From positions 62,001 through 126,000 of the forward strand of contig CBDIBP010000019.1 in NCBI GenBank assembly GCA_965276955.1: DNA of 64,000 nt, read 5' to 3'. The stretch comes from JABDEZ01 sp965276955. GTDB taxonomy: Bacteria; Bacteroidota; Bacteroidia; Chitinophagales; Chitinophagaceae. Below the pieces are notes generated by a model. It was not told where the DNA came from, did no database searches, and saw only the letters and a list, made by a program, of their open reading frames with translations. This document shows positions 35,011-44,504 of the stretch, piece by piece. The first letter of the stretch is position 1, and every line of letters starts with the position of its first letter. Position numbers and translations under genes: made by a program.

Positions 35011-37533
35011 ATGCAAACATTTGACCTCAAAAAATTTCTGCCACACCTATATATCGTTATTGGTTTTGCGGTACTGTCACTCATGTATTCCTATCCATCG
35101 TTGCAGGGCAAGGTACTGAGCCAGGGCGATAATATTAGTTGGAAGGGCATGTCGCATGAGGCCATGGCTTACCACGATTCTACAGGGAAAGATGTATTAT
35201 GGTCAAATAGTATGTTCGGGGGCATGCCAACCTATACCTATTATATAGCAGGCAGCCATAACTTTATGTGGCAGGTACAAAATGCGCTTACTATACTGGG
35301 CAAGCCCGCCTATTTCTTTTTTGTAGCCATGCTGTGCTTTTATATACTGATGACCGTATTGCGCATCGATAGATGGGTGGCCGTAGTAGGGGCCGTAGCC
35401 TATGCTTTCTCCACTTACAATGTGGTGATAATAAGCGCTGGTCATGATACAAAGATGTGGTGTATAGCGTATATGCCGGCAGTTATCGCCGGTTTGATGC
35501 TCATATACCGGTCGCGATGGCTGAGTGGCGTTGCTATTATGGGCATAGCCTTCGCGCTCATGCTTACTGATAGCCACTACCAGATAGTATATTATACGGG
35601 TATCATCATAGTTTTTGCAGTTGCAGGCCTGCTGGCCGTAGCTGTAAAAGAAAAGAATATCAAGCAGTTTGTAATTGCCTCCTTTATTGCTCTTATAACT
35701 GCAGTCTTGGCCTTGGGCCCTAATATGGCGGCGTTGCTTACTACCGCCGAGTATTCAAAATCTACTATGCGCGGCGGCCAGAGTGAGTTGACGCTCAACC
35801 ACGATAAACAAAAGTCGGGTGGTGGCCTTGATAAAGATTATGCCTTTCAGTGGAGCAATGGAATAGGGGAGACATTCTGTGCGCTGGTACCTGGCCTATA
35901 TGGACGTGCCGGTGGTGTGAGTGCTGGTGCAAATTCCAATACAGAACAGGCGCTTACCAATGTTGGGGTTCCGCAAGACCAGGCAGAGCAGTTCACAGAA
36001 AGGTTGCCCATGTATTGGGGGCCACAGCCTTTCCTTTCTGGCCCGGTGTATTTTGGGGCCATTGTTTGTTTCTTGTTCGTATTGGGGCTTATAGTTATAA
36101 AGAGCCCGCACAAGTGGTGGATAGTAGCTGTTAGTGCATTAGCTATCATCATGTCGTGGGGTAAGAATTTTGCAGGCTTTAATTATTTTTTGTTCGATAT
36201 ATTGCCGGGGCTTAATAAGTTCAGGACGCCCTCTATGATATTGGTGATACCACAATTTCTGTTCCCATTACTGGGTATATGGGCGCTTAACGATATAGTG
36301 ACCGGTAAGGTAAATAAAGCAGAAGTATGGGCCAATGTGAAAAAAGCGGCTGTCATTACAGGTGGTCTTTGCCTGCTCCTGGCTATTGGTGGCCGTATGT
36401 TCTTCGATTTCAGGTCGGCCGGTGATGCCAGGCTGGAGCAAAACTTTGGGCAAATGCTCCACAATCCTGCTGCAGGTGCGCAGGTGGTAAAGGGTATTAT
36501 TGAAGACCGTGCCGCAATGGCTACCAGCAGTGGTATCTGGAGTGCGGTGCTTATAGCATTGGCTGCAGGCCTGCTATGGGCCTTTGCAAAAAACAAGGTG
36601 AAGCCTATGATGCTGGTCGTAGCAATGGGCTTACTTATATTCTTCGACCTTGCAAAAGAAGACCTGAACTACCTGAACGAGCATAACTATGAAGATGCAG
36701 GCGACTACGATGCCCAATTCACCCCGCGCGCTGTGGATGCACAAATAATGGCGGACAAAGACCCATACTACCGCGTACTGGACCTTTCGAAGGATACTTA
36801 CAATGATGCTGTGCAGGCTTATTTCCACAAGTGCGTTGGTGGTTACCAGGCTGCTAAGCTGGAGATATACCAGGATCTGATAGATATACACATGAAAGGC
36901 AAATTCAATGCGCAGGTATTGAACATGCTCAATACTAAATACCTTATCTATCCTCAGGGCCAAGACAAGCCTACCGTAATGCCATTGCCGAACGCTTGTG
37001 GCAATGCCTGGTTCGTTGATGAAGTGAAATGGGTGAACACAGCGGACGAAGAGATGCTGGGTATGAATGCAGAGTTCCTGGGGGATACTACCAAAGTAGC
37101 CAATGCATGGGATCCACGAAAGACAGCTATTGTAAGAAATACTTTTAAAAATGATATAAATGCCGCAGCTTTCCAGAAGGATAGCACAGCAAAAATAACA
37201 TTGACGCAATATGGGCTTGATGACTTATCGTTCACTTCAACTAATACCAAAGATGGCTTGGCTGTCTTCTCCGATATATATTATGCTAAAGGCTGGAAGG
37301 CATATATAGACGGAAAAGAAACACCAATAGTAAAAGCCAATTATGTGTTAAGGGCTATAAAAATTCCTGGTAGTCCCCAGCCTCATAAGATCGAATTCCA
37401 TTTTCATCCTGATAGTTTTTACAATGGCGATAAGGTGGCCATCGCATCGTGCCTGTTGTTGTTTGCTATAGCTATAGGTGCACTGGTGCAGGGCCTACGT
37501 AAAGGGAATAACAATGTAGAAAAAACAGTTTAG
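35011..37533 (+). CDS. YfhO-like multi-pass membrane protein (GT-C type)
   Basis: 840 residues. Membrane helices begin at about residue 10, and the first periplasmic loop carries SQGDNISWKGM...WSNSMFGGMPTYTY, with the acidic site typical of YfhO/GT-C proteins. About a dozen helices follow to residue 555, then a soluble domain (YLNEHNYEDAGDYDAQFTPRAVD to IEFHFHPDSFYNGDK) and a final helix near 815-833. B. subtilis YfhO is linked to sugar modification of lipoteichoic acid; in Bacteroidota the role is unproven but probably glycosylation of an envelope polymer with a lipid-linked sugar. It is first of a tight plus-strand run. Confidence 0.8.
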   Translation: MQTFDLKKFLPHLYIVIGFAVLSLMYSYPSLQGKVLSQGDNISWKGMSHEAMAYHDSTGKDVLWSNSMFGGMPTYTYYIAGSHNFMWQVQNALTILGKPAYFFFVAMLCFYILMTVLRIDRWVAVVGAVAYAFSTYNVVIISAGHDTKMWCIAYMPAVIAGLMLIYRSRWLSGVAIMGIAFALMLTDSHYQIVYYTGIIIVFAVAGLLAVAVKEKNIKQFVIASFIALITAVLALGPNMAALLTTAEYSKSTMRGGQSELTLNHDKQKSGGGLDKDYAFQWSNGIGETFCALVPGLYGRAGGVSAGANSNTEQALTNVGVPQDQAEQFTERLPMYWGPQPFLSGPVYFGAIVCFLFVLGLIVIKSPHKWWIVAVSALAIIMSWGKNFAGFNYFLFDILPGLNKFRTPSMILVIPQFLFPLLGIWALNDIVTGKVNKAEVWANVKKAAVITGGLCLLLAIGGRMFFDFRSAGDARLEQNFGQMLHNPAAGAQVVKGIIEDRAAMATSSGIWSAVLIALAAGLLWAFAKNKVKPMMLVVAMGLLIFFDLAKEDLNYLNEHNYEDAGDYDAQFTPRAVDAQIMADKDPYYRVLDLSKDTYNDAVQAYFHKCVGGYQAAKLEIYQDLIDIHMKGKFNAQVLNMLNTKYLIYPQGQDKPTVMPLPNACGNAWFVDEVKWVNTADEEMLGMNAEFLGDTTKVANAWDPRKTAIVRNTFKNDINAAAFQKDSTAKITLTQYGLDDLSFTSTNTKDGLAVFSDIYYAKGWKAYIDGKETPIVKANYVLRAIKIPGSPQPHKIEFHFHPDSFYNGDKVAIASCLLLFAIAIGALVQGLRKGNNNVEKTV

Positions 37534-37537
37534 ACAA

Positions 37538-38074
37538 ATGGCCGACCTTTATCTTCCACCTTCAGATGACAGTGCCCGTAAGCGGGGTGGAGTGAGTATA
37601 GGCTTTTACCTAAGAGATATACTGTTCAGGAAAATACTAAGGCAGAACGCGAGTGTGAAGTGGCCTATACACCACACCGCTACCATACACTGCCCTGAAA
37701 ATATAGTAAGAGGTAAAAATGTATTCCCCGGCGATTCACCAGGAGTATACATCAATGCCGTCAATGGCATATCTATTGGCGACCATACCAATATAGGGCC
37801 TAATGTGGGCCTTATATCCGGCAACCATAATTATATAAACAATGAGAAGCACGATGCCGCACCGCCAATAAAAATTGGCAGGTTTTGCTGGTTGGGTATG
37901 GGTGCTATAATACTGCCCGGAGTAGTATTGGGTGATTTTACCATAGTTGGGGCGGGCGCCATAGTTACTAAAAGCTTTACTGAAGGATTTTGCGTTATTG
38001 CCGGTAATCCGGCAAAAGTTATAAAACATCTAAACAGGACCGAATGTGAAGTTTTTGCAAACAGCAAAGCATAA
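37538..38074 (+). CDS. Left-handed beta-helix acetyltransferase
   Basis: 178 residues with hexapeptide-repeat character in the second half (WLGMGAIILPGVVLGDFTIVGAGAIVTKSF, VIAGNPAKVIK) and a catalytic-type histidine in NHNYINNEKH. It is closest to maltose/galactoside O-acetyltransferases and WbbJ-like sugar acetyltransferases. It starts four bases after the YfhO stop and overlaps the flippase gene by 29 bases, which fits a role in decorating an envelope polysaccharide. Confidence 0.88.
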   Translation: MADLYLPPSDDSARKRGGVSIGFYLRDILFRKILRQNASVKWPIHHTATIHCPENIVRGKNVFPGDSPGVYINAVNGISIGDHTNIGPNVGLISGNHNYINNEKHDAAPPIKIGRFCWLGMGAIILPGVVLGDFTIVGAGAIVTKSFTEGFCVIAGNPAKVIKHLNRTECEVFANSKA

Positions 38075-39482
38075 CCCGTTTTTAAGTACCTCATTCTTTA
38101 TTTTCTTCATCAGGTTTTTCCCTACACTGGCAAACCTTTTGGTGGTCATATATTATTCCAGGGGGCTTGATGTGGCGCTGTACGGTACCTACACCAACTT
38201 TTGGGTCAATCTGAATTTGCTATATCCGCTGGCCTGCCTGGGCATTCAGGTATTAATATTCACTTATCCACCGCAGCAGGTTGTTAATATTGCCAAGCGC
38301 ATAGCTGCTTTAAAATATGCTGGCTACGGTTTGTGGCTGCTGGCAATAGGCCTTGCTTTTGGGCTCTTGCAGATAAGATCATTGCACACACTTGTTGTGC
38401 CTTTCCTTTATGTGCTTGTTTTTTCACTCACCATTATTAGCGAGGCTTACCTTATTATATGCAAGCGGTTTGGCCTGCTCATAGTTTCCAGCATAGTATA
38501 TAGCGCCGTGTTCTGGAGTGTACATCGGTATGTGTTTGGCCTTCATTTTTCGCTGCAGTACCTATTTACTGCATTATTGGTGCTGGGCGGCATCCGGCTG
38601 GCGGTGTACGTAGTGGCAATGATCGGAACATTCAAAAAAGAAGAAGTATCAGCACCAAATGCACTGCAAGACCTGGGTAAGATACGTTCGTTATGGCTGC
38701 ACCTGGCCTTATTCGATATAATTCAAAACTATTCTAACTGGATCGATAAATTCATCGTTGCTCATACGCTCGATAGCCGCGCTTCAGGTATCTACTACAA
38801 TGGCTCATTGAACATTCCTTTCCTTCCATTGCTGCTTAGTGCTGCATTTAGTGCTACACTTATTCAGCTATCAAGGACAGATGATGCCGACGAAACTGCC
38901 CATGTGCTAAAACTGGTGAACCAAACCGGCAGAATGTTGTCCGCTTTTGTATTCCCCTTATTTTTCTTCCTGCTATTTTTCCGGTACGAGGTTGTTGTCT
39001 CTCTGCTCTCTGGGAAGTATATCCCTGCTGTGCCGGTGTTCATGGCCGCTCTGTTCATATTGCCGGCCCGTGCCTGTAGCTATACATCTGTCTTGCAGCG
39101 CAAGCATAGGGGCGATGTCATCAACAAGGGGGCCATAGGCGAGATCGTTATTGGTTGCCTTCTTATTTATCCGTTATATCAATGGCTGGGGTTGCCTGGG
39201 GTGGCGCTTAGTTTTGTTATTTCCACTTATTTGCAGGCAGGGTACTACCTGCACCAGGCAGCAACAATACTACAGGTAAGCTGGCTGCGACTGATACCAC
39301 TATCTAATTGGGTGATAAAGATCATAATATTTGCATTGCTTTTTTTTATACTACACTTTGTCACTTCCTATTACTTTACCAATGTAATTGCTGTAATTTC
39401 AGGGTCTGTTTTTACTATGGTAGCTATTTTGTGCTCGCTGTGGATAGAAATAAAAAACGCTAAAGAAACAAATGGCAAATAG
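38046..39482 (+). CDS. Wzx-like polysaccharide flippase
   Basis: 478 residues and about 12-14 membrane helices (MVF/MATE-type exporter fold), beginning KFLQTAKHNPFLSTSFFIFFIRFFPTLANLLVVIYYSRGLDVALYGTYTNFW, a layout typical of lipid-linked oligosaccharide flippases. It starts with GTG at 38046; no in-frame ATG lies near the start and the frame overlaps the acetyltransferase gene by 29 bases, so translation is coupled. Function is inferred from topology and context. Confidence 0.75.
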   Translation: MKFLQTAKHNPFLSTSFFIFFIRFFPTLANLLVVIYYSRGLDVALYGTYTNFWVNLNLLYPLACLGIQVLIFTYPPQQVVNIAKRIAALKYAGYGLWLLAIGLAFGLLQIRSLHTLVVPFLYVLVFSLTIISEAYLIICKRFGLLIVSSIVYSAVFWSVHRYVFGLHFSLQYLFTALLVLGGIRLAVYVVAMIGTFKKEEVSAPNALQDLGKIRSLWLHLALFDIIQNYSNWIDKFIVAHTLDSRASGIYYNGSLNIPFLPLLLSAAFSATLIQLSRTDDADETAHVLKLVNQTGRMLSAFVFPLFFFLLFFRYEVVVSLLSGKYIPAVPVFMAALFILPARACSYTSVLQRKHRGDVINKGAIGEIVIGCLLIYPLYQWLGLPGVALSFVISTYLQAGYYLHQAATILQVSWLRLIPLSNWVIKIIIFALLFFILHFVTSYYFTNVIAVISGSVFTMVAILCSLWIEIKNAKETNGK

Positions 39483-40479
39483 ATCTACCAGACCTGACCT
39501 TAAAAATATAGATAACTCGGGCTTTGGCACCAACAGCAATGCTGAGGGCGTAAGGCTCACCAACAAAGACGGCTCTACCAACCTGCGTAAAACAGGTTTG
39601 GCATACTGGGAGCACATTAGTGTGTATCACACGCTATTGCGCATGAGCCGCGCTAAGTTCTTGTTGTTCGTTTTGTCTTTCTATACGGTTATCAACCTGT
39701 TCTTTGCATCTATTTATTTTATGATAGGTGTCGATCATCTTATTGGTACAGATCCTGCCAATGGCCTGGTAACGCAGTTCATGGATGCTTTCTTTTTTAG
39801 TTCACAAACGCTCACTACTGTAGGCTACGGTCACGTGGCGCCCACAGGTATGCTCACCAATGCTGTGGCATCTATAGAGTCTTTGCTGGGCATTCTCATA
39901 TTTGCTGTGGTAACAGGCCTTATGTATGGCCGTTTTGCCAGGCCGCGTGCATACCTACAATTCAGCAACAGTATGTTGGTATCGCCCTACAAGGGGGGGC
40001 GTGCGTTGATGATGCGGGTAGCTACCTATAAGAACAACTACCTTACAGATGCGGAAGCCCAGGTAACCCTTGCAATGCATATAGAGGAAGATGGTACAAG
40101 GGTCACCAGGTTCTATCCTTTAAAGCTGGAGATAAGCAAGATCAATTCTCTTGCACTCAGCTGGACGATAGTACATGCCCTTGATGAACAAAGCCCGTTA
40201 TATAGCTTTAATGAAGAAGATTTTACGACGAATAGAGTAGAGGTGATCATTGCAGTAAAAGCATTCGACGATCATTTTTCAAATATAGTACAACAACGCT
40301 CGTCTTATACTTATCACGAGTTGGTGTATGGCGCCCGTTTCCTACCCATGTTCCACCGCGCCGAAAGCGGCCTCGAGACCATTATGGAGCTGGATAAAAT
40401 AAATCAGTACGAAAAGGTAACCTTACCTGAATACGCTGTTAACGCAGATGGAATAGAAAGTGTGACCACAAAATTATAA
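39472..40479 (+). CDS. KirBac-type inward-rectifier potassium channel
   Basis: 335 residues. Two membrane helices flank a pore loop with the selectivity filter TVGYG at residues 116-120 (SQTLTTVGYGHVAPTG). A C-terminal cytoplasmic immunoglobulin-like domain follows (ARPRAYLQFSNSMLVSPYKGGRALMMRV, LSWTIVHALDEQSPLY). This is the KirBac architecture. It begins inside the flippase gene (11-base overlap) and is followed eight bases later by rocD, so a K+ channel sits in the middle of an envelope/metabolic operon. Confidence 0.92.
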   Translation: MANRSTRPDLKNIDNSGFGTNSNAEGVRLTNKDGSTNLRKTGLAYWEHISVYHTLLRMSRAKFLLFVLSFYTVINLFFASIYFMIGVDHLIGTDPANGLVTQFMDAFFFSSQTLTTVGYGHVAPTGMLTNAVASIESLLGILIFAVVTGLMYGRFARPRAYLQFSNSMLVSPYKGGRALMMRVATYKNNYLTDAEAQVTLAMHIEEDGTRVTRFYPLKLEISKINSLALSWTIVHALDEQSPLYSFNEEDFTTNRVEVIIAVKAFDDHFSNIVQQRSSYTYHELVYGARFLPMFHRAESGLETIMELDKINQYEKVTLPEYAVNADGIESVTTKL

Positions 40480-40487
40480 ATTTGTGC

Positions 40488-41720
40488 ATGTCATCTTCAA
40501 GATCTGCAGTATCTATATCACATTATTATCTGGACAAAGAAGAGCGTTATGGGGCTCACAATTATCATCCATTACCCGTGGTGCTTACCAAAGGTGAGGG
40601 TGTATTTGTATGGGATGTAGAAGATAACCGGTATTACGATTTCCTCTCAGGATATTCTGCCATCAACCAAGGGCATTGCCACCCAAAAATTACGGCAGCA
40701 TTTATAGAACAGGCACAAAGGCTTACGCTTACATCGCGGGCATTTCACAGCGATCTGCTGGGAGAATATTCAGAGTTCATAACTAAGTGCTTTGGGTATG
40801 ATAAGGTACTGCCAATGAATACCGGCGTAGAGGCCGTAGAGACAGCAATAAAGCTGGCACGCCGCTGGGGCTACCAGGTGAAGGGCGTGCATAAGAACAA
40901 AGCAAAGATAATAGTTTGCGAAAGCAACTTTCATGGCCGCACTATCAACGTTATTTCCTTTAGTACCGATGCAGATTCTAAGAAGGACTTCGGCCCCTTT
41001 ACTGGCGGTTACGAGGTGATACCTTATAACGACATTAACGCTCTTGAGATAGCACTGCAGGACAAGGATGTGGTAGGTTTTTTAGTAGAGCCTATACAGG
41101 GTGAGGCTGGGGTAGTGGTGCCTGATGAGGGATACCTGACGCAGGTGGCAGCACTCTGCAAGGCAGCTAATGTATTGATGCTTGCCGATGAGATACAAAC
41201 AGGCTTGGGCCGCACCGGCAAAATGCTGGCCTGTGATCACGAGGGCGTTAGGCCCGACATATTGATTTTAGGCAAGGCATTGTCTGGTGGCACCATGCCG
41301 GTATCGGCAGTGCTGGCAGATGATGAGATAATGCTGACCATAAAACCGGGAGACCATGGTTCTACCTATGGTGGTAATCCATTGGCCTGCAAGGTGGCCA
41401 TGGCATCTATACAGGTGCTTCAGGACGAGGGTATGATACAAAATGCACACACACAAGGAGAATATCTACGACAGGAACTAACAGCATTAGGACATGAAAA
41501 CATAGCCCTGGTAAGGGGTAAAGGGCTCCTGAATGCAATAGTGATACAGCACCCCAAAGAAAATGCTGCATGGGATATTTGCATACGCCTTAAAGAATGT
41601 GGCCTATTGGCAAAACCTACGCATGGCGACAAGATACGTTTTGCTCCGCCGCTTATCATTACCCGTGATCAGGTTGCTGAATGTGTAAGCATCATCAAAC
41701 ATAGTTTAGAGTCATTTTAA
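40488..41720 (+). CDS. rocD: Ornithine aminotransferase
   Basis: A 410-residue class III PLP aminotransferase making glutamate semialdehyde from ornithine. Features: HNYHPLPVVLTKGEGVFVWDVEDNRYYDFLSGYSAINQGHCHPKI, TGVEAVETAIKLARRWGYQVKG, ADEIQTGLGRTGK and the PLP lysine in LILGKALSGG. ATG 40488 (MSSSRSAVSISHYY) is used rather than TTG 40482. No other arginine/ornithine gene is adjacent. Confidence 0.94.
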   Translation: MSSSRSAVSISHYYLDKEERYGAHNYHPLPVVLTKGEGVFVWDVEDNRYYDFLSGYSAINQGHCHPKITAAFIEQAQRLTLTSRAFHSDLLGEYSEFITKCFGYDKVLPMNTGVEAVETAIKLARRWGYQVKGVHKNKAKIIVCESNFHGRTINVISFSTDADSKKDFGPFTGGYEVIPYNDINALEIALQDKDVVGFLVEPIQGEAGVVVPDEGYLTQVAALCKAANVLMLADEIQTGLGRTGKMLACDHEGVRPDILILGKALSGGTMPVSAVLADDEIMLTIKPGDHGSTYGGNPLACKVAMASIQVLQDEGMIQNAHTQGEYLRQELTALGHENIALVRGKGLLNAIVIQHPKENAAWDICIRLKECGLLAKPTHGDKIRFAPPLIITRDQVAECVSIIKHSLESF

Positions 41721-41721
41721 G

Positions 41722-42429
41722 ATGTCGCATAACCACCAGCACCACGAAGAGAAACACTTTAAAAGTTCTGATCTTGTTACTGATATTGTCATTGGTATGA
41801 GTGACGGGCTTACAGTGCCTTTTGCACTGGCAGCAGGGCTCAGTGGAGCAGCGGGCATCACTACAGGTATAGTTATAACAGCCGGGCTGGCAGAAATTGT
41901 AGCTGGGTCCATAGCTATGGGGCTGGGCGGCTACCTGGCTGGCCGTACCGAAATAGACCATTATAGTGCAGAACTGGCGCGTGAGCAGCAAGAGGTAGAA
42001 AAAGTGCCCGAAGTAGAAAAGCAGGAAGTACGTGATGTGTTTGCTGGTATGGGGCTGAGCAAGGAAACCCAGGATATGATAGCCGATGAAATGGCTAAGG
42101 ATAAAGACAACTGGGTCGACTTCATGATGAAATATGAACTTGGGCTGGACAAACCCGACCCTAAGCGGGCACGCAACAGTGCCTTGAATATTGGTATCTC
42201 CTACATTATTGGCGGGCTGGTGCCGCTATCTCCATACTTCTTTGCGCATAAGCCTACCGATGGCTTGGTATGGTCGGCGGCTATCACGGTAGTTTGTTTG
42301 TTTATTTTTGGCTTCTTTAAGGCCCGGTTCACCGGCCAGGATCAATGGATGGGCGCCCTACGTGTAACTATAATAGGTTCCATAGCCGCATCAGCTGCAT
42401 TCTTTATCGCCCATTTATTCAACCACTAA
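41722..42429 (+). CDS. VIT1/CCC1-family iron/manganese transporter
   Basis: 235 residues with an N-terminal His-rich start (SHNHQHHEEKH), the family block SDLVTDIVIGMSDGLTVPFALAAGLSGA, and VAGSIAMGLGGYLAGRTEIDHYSAELARE in the second helix, where the metal-binding acidic residues lie. A cytosolic helical segment and three C-terminal helices follow. CCC1/VIT proteins export Fe2+ or Mn2+ from the cytosol. It starts one base after the rocD stop and is the last gene of the run. Confidence 0.92.
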   Translation: MSHNHQHHEEKHFKSSDLVTDIVIGMSDGLTVPFALAAGLSGAAGITTGIVITAGLAEIVAGSIAMGLGGYLAGRTEIDHYSAELAREQQEVEKVPEVEKQEVRDVFAGMGLSKETQDMIADEMAKDKDNWVDFMMKYELGLDKPDPKRARNSALNIGISYIIGGLVPLSPYFFAHKPTDGLVWSAAITVVCLFIFGFFKARFTGQDQWMGALRVTIIGSIAASAAFFIAHLFNH

Positions 42430-42431
42430 TG

Positions 42432-43181
42432 TCATATTGCAGTTAGGCTTCCTTCCGGGTAGCTAATATCTTCAAGATAGAGACCATTCCCTGTTACACT
42501 AAAGTCTGCTTTGGTGCAGTCCATGCCTTCTATAAGTTCCTTAAATGCAGACATCGATATCTTGCCGCGGGCTACTTGTAGCTGTGTACCCACAAGCCCA
42601 CGGACCATGCCTCGCAGAAACCGGTTGCCCTCCACCACGTAATGCAGTTCATTCCTGTGTTCCTCCCACTCTGATCTTGTCAGTTTGCACAAGAAGGTCT
42701 TTGATTGCGTGTTGCGTTTAGAGAAGGTCTCGAAATTGCTGTATTTTGGTAGCAAGGCAGCTGCTTCATGCAGCAAGGTGGTATTTATCGTAAAAGGGTA
42801 GAACAGCGCCCTATGTAACAGGAAAGGGTCTTTCTTGTGGTATATACGATACCGGTACCTCCTGCTGATAGCATCAAAGCGAGCATTAAGGGTGTCAGGC
42901 CCGGAGTATAGCTGTTTTACTGCAATAGCGCCGGGTAATATCGCATTCATTTTGTACTGGAAATTCTGGTGCAATTCCTTATCTGTATCAAAATGATAAA
43001 AGTTGCATAAGGCATGCACGCCTTCATCTGTGCGGCTGGCGCCGAACGAGATGATGTCTTCACGTAACAGGGTGGTCAGCGCATGGTTGATATACAGTTG
43101 TACTGTAGGTGTAGTACCTTGTAATTGCGAACCATGAAACGCGGTGCCATTGTATGCCACCTCTAGGAAATAACGGGCCAT
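42432..43181 (-). CDS. truA: tRNA pseudouridine(38-40) synthase
   Basis: 249 residues. RYFLEVAYNGTAFHGSQLQ, the catalytic Asp in FGASRTDEGVHAL, YRYRIYH and FLRGMVRGLVGTQLQVARGKIS are TruA hallmarks. It modifies the anticodon arm of many tRNAs. It converges on the VIT transporter gene and lies downstream of the DUF2157 gene on the minus strand. Confidence 0.96.
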   Translation of the reverse strand: MARYFLEVAYNGTAFHGSQLQGTTPTVQLYINHALTTLLREDIISFGASRTDEGVHALCNFYHFDTDKELHQNFQYKMNAILPGAIAVKQLYSGPDTLNARFDAISRRYRYRIYHKKDPFLLHRALFYPFTINTTLLHEAAALLPKYSNFETFSKRNTQSKTFLCKLTRSEWEEHRNELHYVVEGNRFLRGMVRGLVGTQLQVARGKISMSAFKELIEGMDCTKADFSVTGNGLYLEDISYPEGSLTAI

Positions 43182-43228
43182 TATACTCAGTAACTGTAAA
43201 TTGAAAAGGCGAAATTAAACTGTAGCGG

Positions 43229-44251
43229 TCATTGTTTATCTACATGGTGCTTCTTTCTTTGCAACTGGCTACCCAGTATACCAAAAGTGACCGCGATTAT
43301 CAAGAAGAATAATCCCTTATTCATACTATCCCAGAAAAACTCAAAGTAGCGGGTATACAAATTGGCCAGGAGGAATAATATCCCCATGTCGCGAGCCACA
43401 TCATCTTTATACTTTATGCCTAACCCGAATGATCCTATAGCAGCAATTGCAAATACTATAGAATAGCCTATAACATGCACCTGCCGCATTTTTGCCCACT
43501 CCGACAGGTAGTTGACATTGCCGAAGATAGATACCGCCCACAAGGCGCTGAAAAAGAGAAATAGACCTACCACATAGGTAATGCGGTGTGAGTATTGAAG
43601 CGGCTTTATGTGCAGTTGCACCCATGATGCCAACAAAAGCAATAGGCCAAACACCGTATACCGCACGGCGTAGTTCATACCTAAGAAAAGATAAGCCGTG
43701 CTGTGGTCTGTAGTAAAGTTGCCGAACCAGGCTATCAGTGCCAGTAAACCACATACCCACAAGGACCGGGACCGGAACCCTATGCTTAATGCGAAAAGCG
43801 TGATACCGGACAAGGAGAACAAAAGCGTATAAGCACCACCCGGTGAAATTGTTTTTATGAAGTATACCAGCGATGTAAGTGTGCCTAAGGCACCAAATAC
43901 CTGGTATATCTCGTATGTCCAATTGCTCAGCCTGTATTTTGCACGATATATATACCAAAACCAGGCAGTGGTCAGTGCCCCCGTAGCTATTGCTATTGCT
44001 ATATTGTTGAGCGAAAAATATTTTTTCAATTGCTCCAGCAGCTTCTCATCTATGAATATGGCGCCAAATGCAAGCAACGCACAAGACAAGGCTATAATAA
44101 AAAAATACTGTGCAATGGTTTGCCTTTCCGATCGCTGCACATCGAGGGTGGCTTTTAAGCGTTCTACCTCTTCAGGAGAGAGTATATTTTCTTTCCCCCA
44201 CTGGTCCAGTGCGCTTTGTATTATTTCACTCTCTTGTTTGTTTACATGCAT
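43229..44251 (-). CDS. DUF2157-like multi-pass membrane protein
   Basis: 340 residues: a soluble N-terminal helical segment (KQESEIIQSALDQWGKENILSPEEVERLKA, the DUF2157-type start) then about ten membrane helices. No catalytic motif is visible and the function is unknown. A minus-strand terminator-like hairpin (44290-44312) lies just upstream of the start codon, so its promoter must be between there and 44251, or it depends on readthrough. Confidence 0.8.
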   Translation of the reverse strand: MHVNKQESEIIQSALDQWGKENILSPEEVERLKATLDVQRSERQTIAQYFFIIALSCALLAFGAIFIDEKLLEQLKKYFSLNNIAIAIATGALTTAWFWYIYRAKYRLSNWTYEIYQVFGALGTLTSLVYFIKTISPGGAYTLLFSLSGITLFALSIGFRSRSLWVCGLLALIAWFGNFTTDHSTAYLFLGMNYAVRYTVFGLLLLLASWVQLHIKPLQYSHRITYVVGLFLFFSALWAVSIFGNVNYLSEWAKMRQVHVIGYSIVFAIAAIGSFGLGIKYKDDVARDMGILFLLANLYTRYFEFFWDSMNKGLFFLIIAVTFGILGSQLQRKKHHVDKQ

Positions 44252-44289
44252 TGCAACAGGAAAAATGAAAGTTACATAAACAAAAATAA

Positions 44290-44312
44290 AAAAAGGCCCT
44301 GGACAGGGCCCT
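44290..44312 (-). terminator. Minus-strand intrinsic terminator upstream of the DUF2157 gene
   Basis: On the minus strand GGCCCT-GTCC-AGGGCC is followed by TTTTTTTATTTTT. It points away from any annotated gene: the only upstream minus-strand sequence is the structured intergenic region to about 44500. That implies a short transcript ends here. Confidence 0.7.
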
Positions 44313-44395
44313 TACATATAAAGGATAAGAGAGAAAAAACTTTTCACCGTTTTAAGGGTGTATATATGAGTTTGTGTTTACCGTTTATTGTTCCA
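44290..44395 (-). ncRNA. Candidate small RNA (inferred from terminator and structured upstream DNA)
   Basis: The orphan terminator at 44290-44312 lies about 90 bases downstream of a palindrome (44403-44419) and an imperfect TAAAATTTG box that could serve as promoter. A transcript of roughly 100 nt would fit. A longer one of about 190-210 nt would also include an 18-base stem (44428-44479). No coding frame of note lies in it. The boundaries are guesses. Confidence 0.3.
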
Positions 44396-44402
44396 CAAAT
44401 TT

Positions 44403-44419
44403 TAAACGATAATCGTTTA
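44403..44419. promoter_or_regulatory. 17-base perfect palindrome (operator candidate)
   Basis: TAAACGAT-A-ATCGTTTA, perfect 8-base arms around one base, in the intergenic region between DUF2157 and the VF530 gene. It reads as a binding site for a dimeric regulator. Confidence 0.45.
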
Positions 44420-44427
44420 GCACAAAA

Positions 44428-44479
44428 CTTTTCCGCCTTGTTAACTATTCATTAGCAAGTGGTTAACAAGGTGAAAAAG
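44428..44479. repeat. 18-base inverted repeat with 16-base loop
   Basis: The arms 44428-44445 and 44462-44479 contain an exact CCTTGTTAAC/GTTAACAAGG core and pair at 17 of 18 positions on the minus-strand RNA (one wobble, one mismatch). Such a long stem is more like a structured RNA than an operator. Confidence 0.7.
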
Positions 44480-44504
44480 CGGCATAACCTTACGTGTATT
44501 GATA

